Assembly: GCA_020631735.1 (NCBI GenBank)
Contig: CM036191.1
Span: 43,721,309-43,785,308, forward strand
DNA from: Saccharum officinarum
Taxonomy: Eukaryota; Streptophyta; Magnoliopsida; Poales; Poaceae
DNA length: 64,000 bases
Reading direction: 5' to 3'
The position numbers were made by a program, and so were the translations under genes. Shown here piece by piece: positions 11,812 through 22,904 of this stretch. The number at the start of each line of letters is the position of its first letter. Within the stretch, counting starts at the first letter, position 1. Below the pieces are notes generated by a model, which saw only the letters and a list, made by a program, of their open reading frames with translations, ran no database searches and was not told where the DNA came from.

Positions 11812-14800
11812 TTACTCAAACAACTGTGGGTATGCTTTTCTTAAATCTTCCTCTCTTTCCCACGTAGCCTCTGCTTCCGAATACCGGCTCCACTGAACTT
11901 TACACATCTTTATAACTCGGCTCCTGGTAACTCTTTCCGCTGCCTCCAAAATTTTCACGGGATACTCCTCATAAGTAAGATTTTCCTTAACAGTGAGTTC
12001 TTCCAATGGTATTTGTTCTTCTGGCACACGCAAACATTTCTTTAACTGTGACACATGGAACACATCGTGTACACCCGCTAAACTCTCAGGCAATTCCAAT
12101 TGGTATGCCACTTCACCACGTCTCTCTAAGATCTTAAAAGGACCGACATACCTCGGTGCTAACTTTCCTTTCCGATTAAACCTTTTCACACCTCTCATAG
12201 GCGACACCTTCAGATAAACATAATCTCCCACTTCAAAAGTCAACTCTCTCCGTCGAGTATCGGCATAACTTTTCTGCCGAGACTGAGCTGCTTTCAAGTT
12301 ATTTCGAATCATTCTTACTTGTTTTTCAGCATTCCTAAGCACATCAGGACCAAATACTTGACTCTCTCCCGTCTGATTCCAAAACAATGGAGTTCTACAC
12401 TTCCTACCATACAAAGCTTCAAAGGGTGCCATCTGTAGACTTTTCTGATAACTGTTATTGTAGGAGAACTCTGCATACGGCAAACTTTTGTCCCAACTTG
12501 TACCATACTGCAAAGCACAAGCTCTCAACATATCCTCCAATATCTGATTAATCCTTTCTGTTTGCCCATCCGTCTGAGGATGATACGCTGTGCTAAAATT
12601 CAGCTTAGTCCCTAATAACTCTTGTACTTTCTGCCAGTAATACGATGTAAACTGGGTACCTCGATCAGACACTATCTTCTTTGGAACTCCGTGCAAACTT
12701 ACTATTCTTTCCAAATACAGTTCAACCAACTTTGCACTGGAATACGTAGTTCTAACCGGTATAAAATGAGCAACTTTAGTCAAACGATCCACTATAACCC
12801 ATATGGAATCAAAACCCCTCTGAGTGCGTGGTAATCCTACTATGAAGTCCATACCAACTTCTTCCCACTTCCACTCAGGTATCTGCATCGGTTGCAACAA
12901 TCCTGCAGGTCTTTGATGTTCAGCTTTAACCCTCTGACACGTGTCACATAGTGCAACATACTCTGCAACATCTCTTTTCAAACCATGCCACCAATACCTT
13001 TCTCGTAAATCCATATACATCTTAGTACTTCCAGGATGAATAGAGTAAGCAGACTCATGAGCCTCCCGTAGGATTGCTCCTCTTATAGCTTTGTCCTCAG
13101 GCACACATAATCGTTCTCCAAACCATAGGGTTCCCTTATCATCCATCCGGAATCCAGGTGCTTTACCTTTTGGTATATTCCTCACTATCTCCTTTATCTT
13201 GTCATCCGTCAACTGACCCTCGCGTATTTGTTGCTCTAACATAGGCTCTACTACTAATTCCACTGCATTAATAGCAATACCCAAGTTTAGATGCTCAAAC
13301 TCAGCACATAACTCATTTGACATAGGCATTACTTGCATCTCGTTAGCATAGCTCTTTCTGCTAAGGGCATCTGCAACCACGTTAGCCTTACCCGGATGAT
13401 AGTGTACCTCCAAATCATAATCTTTAATCAACTCTAACCAGCGACGTTGTCTCAAGTTCAGATCTGATTGAGTGAAAATGTACTTCAAACTCTTATGATC
13501 AGTGTAAATATCACTTTTATGTCCAATCAAATAATGCCTCCATATTTTCAAGGCATGCACCACTGCTGCTAACTCCAAGTCATGAGTAGGATAATTTAAC
13601 TCATGCTTCCTCAACTGTCGAGATGCATATACTACTACTTTGCCTTCCTGCATAAGCACACAACCAAGACCCAAACGGGATGCATCACAATAAATAGAGA
13701 AGCTCTTATTCAAATCTGGCAAGACTAACACCGGGGCTGTTGTCAACCTTTTCTTCAGCTCCTCAAAATTAACCTGACACCTATTAGACCACACAAATTT
13801 GGCATTCTTTTCCAACAGCGCTGTCATTGGCTTGGCAAGCTTAGAAAACCCTTCAATAAATCTTCTATAATATCCAGCGAATCCCAAGAAACTACGAATT
13901 TCTCCCACATCGGTTGGTGGTTTCCAATTCAACACATCTTTTACCTTGCTAGGATCCACTGATATTCCACCATTAGAGACCACATGACCCAGAAAAGCAA
14001 CTTCCTTTAACCAAAACTCGCATTTGCTACGCTTAGCATAGAGCTTATGCTCTCTGAGCTTCTGCAGGACCAACCTCAAATGTTCCACATGTTCTTCCTT
14101 AGTCTTAGAGTATACCAGGATATCATCGATGAACACTACTACAAACTTATCAAGATACTCCATAAATACCTTATTCATCAAGTACATAAAGTATGCAGGA
14201 GCATTAGTCAAACCAAAGGACATTACTGTATACTCATACAAACCATATCGGGTGGTGAATGCTGTCTTTGGTATATCCGTGGCCCGAATTTTCAACTGAT
14301 GATAGCCAGAGCGAAGATCAATCTTAGAAAACACACAAGTACCCCTCAACTGATCAAACAAGTCATCAATCCTTGGCAGCGGATACTTATTCTTGATAGT
14401 TACCTCGTTGAGTGACCGATAATCAACACACATCCGTTGAGAACCATCCTTCTTATCAACAAAGATCACAGGAGCTCCCCATGGTGATGAGCTAGGACGA
14501 ATAAAACCTTTCTCTTGCAATTCTTTTATTTGTTTCTTAAGTTCCTCTAATTCATTAACCCCCATTCTATATGGACGCTTAGCTATAGGTGCAGTTCCAG
14601 GCAATAATTCAATAATAAACTCAATGTCGCAGTCGGGTGGCATACCTGGCAAGTCGTCGGGGAACACATCCGGGAATTCATCCACAACTGGATCCTCTTG
14701 ATTAGCATTATCATCAAGTCGATTTACTGTAGCTGTCTGCGGCTTCTGCACTACAATCTCCACACTAATTCGATCTCCCTTCGGTGTTGTCAGGGCTACT

Positions 14801-15171
14801 GCCTTTTCCTTACACTGAATCACTGCCTGATTTTGCTTCATCCAGTCTAATCCCAAAATAAGATCAATCCCAGCTGTTCTCAACACTATAGGACTCACTT
14901 TGAACTCTACCCCCCTTAAATTTAAACTAATAGGGAGGCATCGATAGGAAGCTTGCATACTACCCCCATGCGAATTGACTAGTATAGGGTTTTTCATGGC
15001 ACACAAAGGAATGCTATTTGTCTTAACAAATATTTGAGATATGAATGAATGCGAAGCTCCAGAATAAAAAAGAACAGTGGCAGGGATGGAGTGGACATCG
15101 AACGTACCGAGCATAACTTCAGGTTCCGACATTGCAGTCTCCTCCGACACGTGAGTCACCTTCCCGTATTA
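11812..15171 (-). pseudogene. Chromovirus pol: protease, RT, RNase H, integrase, chromodomain
   Basis: The open stretch 11812-15159 encodes 1115 residues. Numbered from its first codon: protease FYSGASHSF at 31-39; RT about 220-390 with FIDD at 353-356; RNase H about 495-610 (FSIYCDAS); integrase zinc motif H711, H718, C748, C751; integrase catalytic D781, D842, E878; chromodomain about 1060-1115 ending YPQLFE. It is in the same frame as gag and would be one polyprotein. An in-frame TAA at 15169-15171 and a TAG at 15199-15201 separate them. The protease DSG is YSG: TAT replaces the aspartate codon that the family requires. RT, RNase H and integrase motifs are otherwise intact. The chromodomain is expected to direct integration to heterochromatin. 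Confidence 0.93.
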
Positions 15172-15198
15172 TGGTGGCTTCTGATTACTGTTCTGCTT

Positions 15199-16212
15199 CT
15201 AAGGAGTTTGCGGGTTGGCCTTCTCAGGACAGTTATATGACAAGTGACCCTCCTTTCCACAACGGAAACACTTGGTTGGAGTATTAGGAGCACTAGTCTT
15301 CATTGGGGTGTTGTTAGGGGTACTCTGTCGCTGATTCTGGTTCCCATTCTGCTGTTGAGAGCGTTGATTGCCATTCTGCGATTGATAAGGAGGACGTTGC
15401 AGAAACTGATTACGTGGAGGAAGTTGACCACGATTCCATTGGTTGGGCGGGTACCTCTGCTGAAAACCTTGTTGATAACCAGTACGTTGACGAGTGTTGT
15501 TTCCAGATATCTGTCCCTGAAGTCTCTTTCTTTTAGCATCCATCTCCTTGCGCTTATTATCCACCACAATAGCGCGATTCACTAGAGTTTGATAATCTGG
15601 GTAAGCATTAGACATTAGCTGCAGTTGAAGACCATCATGTAGACCTTTCAAGAAAAGTCGCTACTTATCAGCATCATTAGCCACCTCATTTGGCGCATAA
15701 CGTGACAACTGAGCAAACTTGTCTCTATACTCTGCCACAGGCATAGATCCCTGTGTCAAATTGCGGAATTCTTCTGCCTTCAATGCTATCACCCCCTCTG
15801 GTATATGGTAGGACCTAAAACTCTCTGTAAACTCCTGCCAAGTAATGGCGGGGGCATTGGCAGGACGGCCATACTGATATGAATCCCACCAGTCTTGAGC
15901 GGCTCCTTGAAGTTGTCTCGAAGCAAACAACACCTTCTGCTGATCATTACACTGAGCAATGTTGAGCTGCTTCTCTACTGCACGAAGCCAATCATCAGCT
16001 TCCAATGGATCTGAGGCATGTGTAAACACCGGGGGATGACCCTTCAAAAATTCTCCACGCTTATCTCGCGCAGGCGCTCCTCCAACCGGCTGATTTTGCT
16101 GATTGTTCACCAGAGCTTCCATTAGCTATGTCTGTATGGCCAAAAGCTCATGAATAGTAGGTGTTGGTCCAACTCCACGACCACGGCCCCTACCTCGTCC
16201 TCTTCCAGATAT
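15199..16212 (-). pseudogene. Chromovirus gag with in-frame stops
   Basis: The gag frame starts at 16212 with a glycine-arginine run (GRGRGRGRGRG). It continues through the retrotransposon gag domain (DPLEADDWLRAVEKQL, QDWWDSY, YRDKFAQLSRYAP) to a Gln/Asn-rich segment and a CCHC zinc knuckle (CFRCGKEGHLSYNC). TAG stops lie at 16126-16128, 15661-15663 and 15199-15201. The frame is closed by TAA just upstream of 16212. There CAG (16215-16213) precedes the first gag codons like a 3' splice site, and no ATG precedes the first internal stop. Gag would form virus-like particles and bind the element RNA. Confidence 0.85.
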
Positions 16213-16912
16213 CTGTTATCCAATATAGTATCAAATCTTAGAGATTACCACATAATAGACAATTCTAGAGATAGAGATTAGAATCTAAAAATTTTCTGGA
16301 CACATCCCAATTTCAGCTGTTCGGTAAAACAAACCTATCTCGAGTTACAGATATCCAGTAGAGGTGTACTTTATATGGTTGGAAAGCTTATGAAATTATC
16401 TACAACTTTTATTTAACTCATACTCCCAGATTCTGTCACGAAGTTACCCAAAAACAGGACACAACAGAAACTGTTTCTGACTTTCAGACTGCACAGTAAC
16501 TTCATCTTGTAACGATTATAACTCATGATCCAGAATAGATAAAAAGGTGATTCCAGAGGCATTGGAAAGGTACGTGGGTCTAGATTCTCTCATAAAAATT
16601 TCAGAATTTTTCTCTGATCAGTTAATTTTAAGCATAAAAGGAAAGACAGACCGCTCCAGAAAAGACAGAACAGAGAGAAAAGTTAACCCAACTAAATTAT
16701 TTATTTATCACACTAAAACTTAGTATTATATAATTAGGAACTTTTGTAGCCAAGCCCACAAAGCTCCAGCACTCATTACATGGAAAAACCAACTCACACA
16801 TAAACACAATAATAACTCAACTAACCACACAAAGTTCACACGACACCACAAACTCAACTTAACTTGACACTACTCGTACTATCGTATTATTACATAAATG
16901 GTATTCCAACTC
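16213..16912 (-). other. Leader/intron-like spacer between ORF0 and gag
   Basis: These 700 AT-rich bases have stops in all sense-strand frames. The segment ends (minus strand) in GGATAACAG directly before gag, compatible with a 3' splice acceptor. No coding sequence or repeat is recognised. Confidence 0.5.
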
Positions 16913-17821
16913 CTAAGGACGGGCTTGATGTTCATGATAATCATAGATCGGTTCCATGCCTTGGTCAATCCTTAAGCCATCTATCACTTCTTGATACCTC
17001 TTGACGTCTTTTCCCAAAGCTTTAACTAGGGCTACCAACCGACGATTTGTCACCATCATGTCATGACCAAAATCCACCATGACCCGAGGAACTAAATCCA
17101 AATTCCCAGGGTTCGTCATTACCCATCCATACTCTGGGTCTCCACGGGGAAAATAGCGATATTGATCATCTTGCATAATCTCATAGCGAAGGTGACGAAG
17201 TCCCAAGCATGCTTCAAAGGCTGCATCTTCTATACCATCTTCTATAGTGGCACGACGACCACTATGGGAAAAACACCGGTCCAGCAAAAAGGTGCCCAAC
17301 TCATTGTTCTTAACGAAGATACGCACACTGCACTTCCAATAAGTTGCTTTCAAAGGGTGCTTATGCTCCCAGCAGACATATTCAATTGCAGGATCCCAAT
17401 CTGTGAAGTAGGCATTAAGTATGTCACCCAGTCGATGGTGTGACGGAGTGTCATGGCTTGATTTGTGATGGATCCTTGTAATCCAGCCCATAGGAAGGGA
17501 CGGCACACCAATTTCAGCGGAACCACCTTGTGGAGGTGAAGGGGGCTGTCCTCCATTATTAGCAAGCTCAACATCTTCATCGTCACTCAAATAGATAACC
17601 TCCTCCTTAGGTTCAATTTCCTCTTGAGGCAAAACTGGTTCTGGCGCCTATTCTGGTGTTGATGGTGGGGTTGGTGTAGTGTCTTCTAGTTCCTCCTGAA
17701 GCTCTTCGGGTTCCTCATGAAGCTCTTCGGGTTCCTCCTGAAGCTCTTCTGGTTCCTCCAAGGAACGGGGTAGATAGTACCCTCCAGTGGTGATACGGGC
17801 AGTCTTGCGGGCACGAGGCAT
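16913..17821 (-). pseudogene. ORF0 of the chromovirus: extra protein upstream of gag, interrupted by one stop
   Basis: The frame runs from ATG at 17821 to 16913, 302 codons with one in-frame TAG at 17648-17650. The N-terminus is basic (MPRARKTARITTGG). An acidic tandem repeat follows, three near-copies of EEPEEL at about residues 22-40, then a proline/acidic linker. A folded-looking C-terminal 180 residues is rich in aromatic residues (DWDPAIEYVCWEHKHPLKATYWKC). I do not recognise the family. It lies in sense orientation between the primer-binding site and gag, so it is part of the element. CTGTAG immediately precedes the ATG and looks like a splice acceptor. It may be an accessory protein or a spliced N-terminal extension of gag. 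Confidence 0.6.
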
Positions 17822-18001
17822 CTACAGATTTTAGACCAAGGGTAAGTTGAAATTAGAGGTATTATTTTCACAATAGAATGAAGCGAAAGAAGCATAATAA
17901 TTTAGCAATTATCAAGAGTAAAGTAATAAGCATGAAACAAGTGAAGAAAAGAGATCTAAAACGACCATTGCTAACTAGGCTTGCGTCCTACAGTCAACAT
18001 A

Positions 18002-18013
18002 GCTCTGATACCA
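18002..18013 (-). other. Primer-binding site (initiator tRNA-Met)
   Basis: Minus-strand TGGTATCAGAGC begins three bases after the 5' LTR end. It is complementary to the 3' end of plant initiator tRNA-Met, the usual primer of this retrotransposon group. Confidence 0.92.
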
Positions 18014-18016
18014 ATC

Positions 18017-20718
18017 TGTCACACCCATTTTTAAGGAACAAATGGAATGCATAGTCTTATGTGCGCCCAGAGATCAATCACACATAAGATGACAAATATA
18101 AATAGTATCATCACAGATGTTTATTACATAACGAATAATATCACAGAGTCTTCACGTAATTAAGCGGAAACATAGTATAAATATTGTGGTAGCTGGCTCC
18201 ATAGCACAGGCACGTCAACTGGTTGACCACAAGTCTAGTAATCTTCAGGAAAGTAGTAGTAGTAGTCACTATTTGCACTTTCGGGATTCCATCCTGTGGT
18301 GGGGGAATGCAAGGGTGAGCACAAAAGTACTCAACAAGTGTAACAGGGGGTTCATGTAGCTCAAGTAGGATAGACACTGGTTCAACTGCATGTAGCTTTT
18401 AGTTGGTCATGTTTTAAGCAATTGAGTAGCATCAAATAGGTAATATTCCCATAATAAACACATGATCATGTAAAGAGAATAATGAATAGCAATAACAAGT
18501 AAATTAATAGTGATCTCTATTCCGTAAGGGTCCAAGGCCGCTCGTGTCCGTGAGCACGGCCGATATACCAATTTTACACTCTGCAGAGGTTGTACACTTT
18601 CACTGTGAGTCGTGATCCCTAAAAGCCCGAGGTCATGACTCCCCATTGGACAATCAAGTTTCACTATGAAGTCTTTCCAAGGTTTGTCTAACAAGTTAGG
18701 GCCGCTAGGTTTCTGTGGCCTGCAAATGTAGAGCCCCCCTTCCTTATGGCACAATGACACGCAACCTATACTCATAGGGACAGGAGCCGCACTACACCCA
18801 ACCCGGAACACAACCCCTTTTGTGCCATAAAGGTAACCACTAACGAGCTAGAAAAGGTCCTCTTATATGACTAAAGCCAGAGCCATGTAGCCCTCACAGC
18901 TGTACTGTAAGTCCCGGATGTTCGCTTACAGATAAGTCCTTACGGAGAGGAATCTAGAGTAAACTCTAGCCCTCTTGTTCCCTGTTGCTAAAAAGCATCT
19001 TTTAGAGTTATTGCATATGTCATTAGTCAAATTACAAGATCATTGTTTATGTGAGCACTAGCCACTACCCAATGCCAATAACCATAGGATTCAAGGAACA
19101 AGATCAATACTAAGGCATCCTTAACAAGGAGACACATGCAGCATGAATTAAGTGAATTAAAGTGAGTAGGTAACAAGGATAATCCCATGCTAAACTTGCC
19201 TTGATCTAGCTGATCCTGTTGATCCGACTCATAAAAGTTCTCTTGATCACCAACGAACTGATCACCGTCTATTCTCGATTAGCACATCAACAACAATCAT
19301 CCAAGGGCAATCATGCAAAGCAAACAAAGCTACAATTGGAACAGTACACCAACAATGGTAAAATAAGATGAAAAGTTTTTAAAATAAATCTACATCGCTC
19401 TAGGATCACACAGACGCGAAATTCACGCAAATCGGAGCTAAAACGGAAAAGTTATGATTTAAACAAGATTTACTTCATTAAAGTAATAGATTAAATCTAA
19501 CCTCGAATTTAAAAAGTGTAAAATCTACTATACAGCAGTACTAATAAGTAGAGTATGAAACTATGAACCTAACGCAACTTGAACGGATCAATTCGGAGTT
19601 AAAACGGAGATTTTATGACCTAAATAGATCTAGTGGCAATTCTGTAAATAGCTGAAAGCGTATTTTCATTTAAACCGACGAAATTTACGTTTTCAAAACA
19701 ACAAGACGTATTCAGCAAATACGCCTTGGACTGTGGGTTTAAAAACGAAGAAAGCCAGGGGCTCTTAAGCAAAATCGCAAGGCAAAGGGGTATCGGCCGA
19801 TCTCATTCGTTAGATCCAAAACCGACGGCTGAGATTAGCTTGAGGGAGAGAAGTAAAGAAATTTCGGCCGGCTACAGTGACCCGCACGGTGGAGGCCATG
19901 GCCGGCGGCGAAGACCTCGCCGGCGTTCGCTGTTCTCGCTATCACGGGCACCATTGATGACGGAAAAAGCTCAAAACGAAAGAGGAAGGTATCGCAGACT
20001 CACCAAGACGACTCGCGACAGCCGAAAACGGACAAGGGTGGCGCACGGCTTCTCCAAGCGGCGGCTTCCGAGTTGAGCGGTGGCGGCACGGTCTACCTCT
20101 CTACCCGAAGGCGTGGATTGAGATTAGGGCGGCGTGGGGAGGGACGGTGCGACCGCGGCTGCTACTTATAGCTGGCTAGGCGTGCGGGCCAAGGCGGAGG
20201 GGTGAGGAGACGGGGCAGCGACGGACTCGGTCGAGTGACCGGCTCGGTTACGAGCGGGAGGTGGAAGACGCCACTGTTGCGCGGGCCCGACGTGTCAGCG
20301 AAACAAAGAGAGGAGAGGCGCGGCGACTTGGGCGACCACCGATTTGGGCTGTGACGAGTTGGGCTCGGCCCACCATGCGGCGCAGCCGTCGGGGAAAAGG
20401 CCAACGGGCCAGCAGGGAAGGGAGGTCAGGCTGGGCCTTCGGGCCGAAACCGAGAAGAGTTAAATTCCTCGTTTTTTTTCCTTTTTCTAATATCTCAAAT
20501 ACATTTTCAAATGATTCTTAAAATAATTTTCTTCTAAAAATAAACCAATCAAAACAATTAAACAAAATGCAACGGCATGTATGCACAAACACTCATTTAA
20601 CCCTATATTTGATTTTATTTTAAACAAAATATCATTTGACTAGATTAAAATGCTCATGAAATTGCGTAAGTAATTCAAATTCCCTATTTAAAAATATTCA
20701 AAAATTTAGGGTGTTACA
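18017..20718 (-). repeat. 5' LTR of the nested chromovirus
   Basis: This 2702-bp LTR is nearly identical to 9069-11764; a 3-base TAG gain near 18260 and scattered substitutions separate them. As the 5' LTR it carries the working promoter, with a TATA-like box at 20163-20172. Confidence 0.92.
20163..20172 (-). promoter_or_regulatory. LTR promoter TATA box
   Basis: Minus-strand GCTATAAGTA lies about 550 bases into the LTR with GC-rich sequence downstream. The same position is occupied by a TATA box in the related LTRs at 31850 and 46089. Confidence 0.5.
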
Positions 20719-22904
20719 TCTAACCAGCTAGAAAAGGTCCTCTTATATGACTAAAGCCAGAGCCATGTAGCCCTCACAACTGTACTGTAAGTCCCGGATG
20801 TTCGCTTATAAATAAGTCCTTATGAAGAGAAACTAGAGCACCAAAAGATAGCCCAAGGCTCTAGACCTTTCATTATGTTACTAAAAAGTCATCTTTTAAT
20901 GTTATTGCGTATTCCATTAGTCAAATTACAAGATCTTAGTTTATGTTGAGCACTAGCAATAGCTACCCAATGCAAAACCATAGGCGACAAGGTACAAGAT
21001 CAATTTCTAAGGCATCCTTAACAAGGAGACACATGCATAGTGATTTAAGTGCTTTAAAAGTGATTAGGTAACAAGGATGATCCCATGTTATACTTGCCTT
21101 AACTTAGATCCTTCTTCAAATAGAAACCTTTAATGAACTGCTTCTTGATCACCACGTAAATCTCACCGACTGGACATGATTATAGAGCACCACACAAGCG
21201 TCCATACAATCATACACGAAGCAAACAATAGATCTAAATTAGAACAGTACACCAAACATATGAAATAATCAAGTGAAAAGGTTTTTAAAGAGATTCTACA
21301 CGTTGCTACGAACACACAGACGCAAAAAGTACGCTAATCGAAGCTATGGTTGAAAAGATACATCTACCGAAAGATTTTGTTGTATAAAACGGAAAATTAT
21401 AGGTCTCATTTTTTTAACTATATAAAATCATATATATAGGATAAAATACTTTTTATAGATATTCAAAAGTGACTTAGGCTAAATTACATTTAAATTTAGA
21501 AAACTAAAGGAGAAATCAATAATATTTTATTTATAAATCTAGTTGCACAGTTATTAATCAAGTTAGATCTAAACTATAAAATTTCAGAGATTTTGATAAA
21601 GAAAACATTAATACTAATACGTAGTTCATGTTGTTATAAATCCATTGCAATTTGAACGCACTAATTCAGAATTAAAACAAATAAGTTATGAATTAAACGA
21701 TATTTTCTTTAGTAAAACAATAGATTAAATCTAACATCGAATTTTAAAGGTGGAAAACCTAACCAACAGTAGCACTAACATGTAGATTATGAAATTACAA
21801 ATTTTACGCAATTTGAACAGGTCAAAACGGAGTTAAAACGTAGAAGATACGGTCTAAACAAGATAGTGACAGTTTTGTAAATAACTAAAATTTTAATTTC
21901 GAAAATAAATCAAAATCTGGTTTTTAATGTGATTTAGGTGGTACAATTCAAGTAAATACCTCTTCGAAGTAGAATATATGCTCACGAGCAAACAATGGTG
22001 GAAGTTTCAGCTTGTGCTAGGCAGCCTGATGGCTTCGTGGATGGCGGCAAGAGAAGGAGGAGAAAATATAATTTACTACACAAGGGATTTTCCAAACTAG
22101 GAGCTCCCCTTACAGTAGTTTTGATGTGCTTTGTATATGGGGTAGGTACATATTTATTAGGAGAAAACTTCTCGCCTTCACATCAACTAGCAATATGTTA
22201 CTAATTCATGTTGCACCATCCGTCTTTACTAACAAGCCTAATTAATTATTAAAGCCCATTAGTAAATAAATGTTTGGACCTTTGAGATTTATTAAGATTA
22301 TTGCACATGGGCTTTGAGCATTGGAAAAAATGAGAAATTTATTATTTTCGGAATTAATTATTTTTGTGGATAAAATAATTCTAGAAAAGTCCAGAATTAT
22401 TATTTAAGCCGCGAAAAATACTCCGAAAGCTCCGAAAATTCGAGGAAATTTTACAGAGACATTATGAAACATGAGGAACTCAAATAAATTATTTGGAGCT
22501 CATGATAAGATATTTTAGAGCATCTAAAAATTAGATTATGCTCACAGATAAGTGGAAACAAGCTACATAAAATGCCAGAAAAATTCATGAGAAGTTTGTA
22601 GAGGTTGATTGACGGATGAAAAATAAGGAATTTGATTGTAGAAAAATGATATATGTATATCGGAGAAGGAAAATCGACCTGAACGCATTTTGAAAGAACA
22701 ACTTGAATTTATTTTGATCTTTGGTCAAAACCAAGCAATACAAAAACATAAATGCATCGGCATGTATGCACAACAATGTTGCTACATCCTGAGATGAATT
22801 TTAATTCAATGGAAATTTTGCTTTACTATGTTTCATGAGCACAAAACATTCATAATTAAATCATTTAGCTCTATTTCTAAGGAAGTAAATTTTAGGGTGT
22901 TACA

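Larger units (their letters stand above)
9069..20718 (-). mobile_element. Complete Tekay-like Ty3/gypsy chromovirus nested in a solo LTR
   Basis: This is a full-length LTR retrotransposon of 11,650 bp, coding on the minus strand. It has two near-identical LTRs, an initiator-methionine-tRNA primer site (18002-18013), a polypurine tract (11766-11780), ORF0, gag and pol. A perfect TCTAA duplication flanks it (9064-9068 and 20719-20723). A hand comparison of the first roughly 550 LTR bases finds about eight differences, so insertion was fairly recent. Gag-pol in one frame and a C-terminal chromodomain place it in the Tekay/Del group. In-frame stops and a changed protease residue make this copy non-autonomous. 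Confidence 0.93.
8248..22904 (-). mobile_element. Old solo LTR (chromovirus-related), split by a nested element
   Basis: The left piece (8248-9068) starts TGTCACAGACGGTTTTAAGG and the right piece (20719-22904) ends TTTAGGGTGTTACA, the two edges of this LTR type in minus orientation. Rejoined, the pieces make about 3.0 kb, close to the 2.7-2.9 kb of related LTRs in the window, with no internal domain. The flanking pentamers are ATGTC and ATATC, a target duplication with one mismatch. The body matches the nested element's LTR in order but is clearly diverged, so it is older. Confidence 0.75.
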
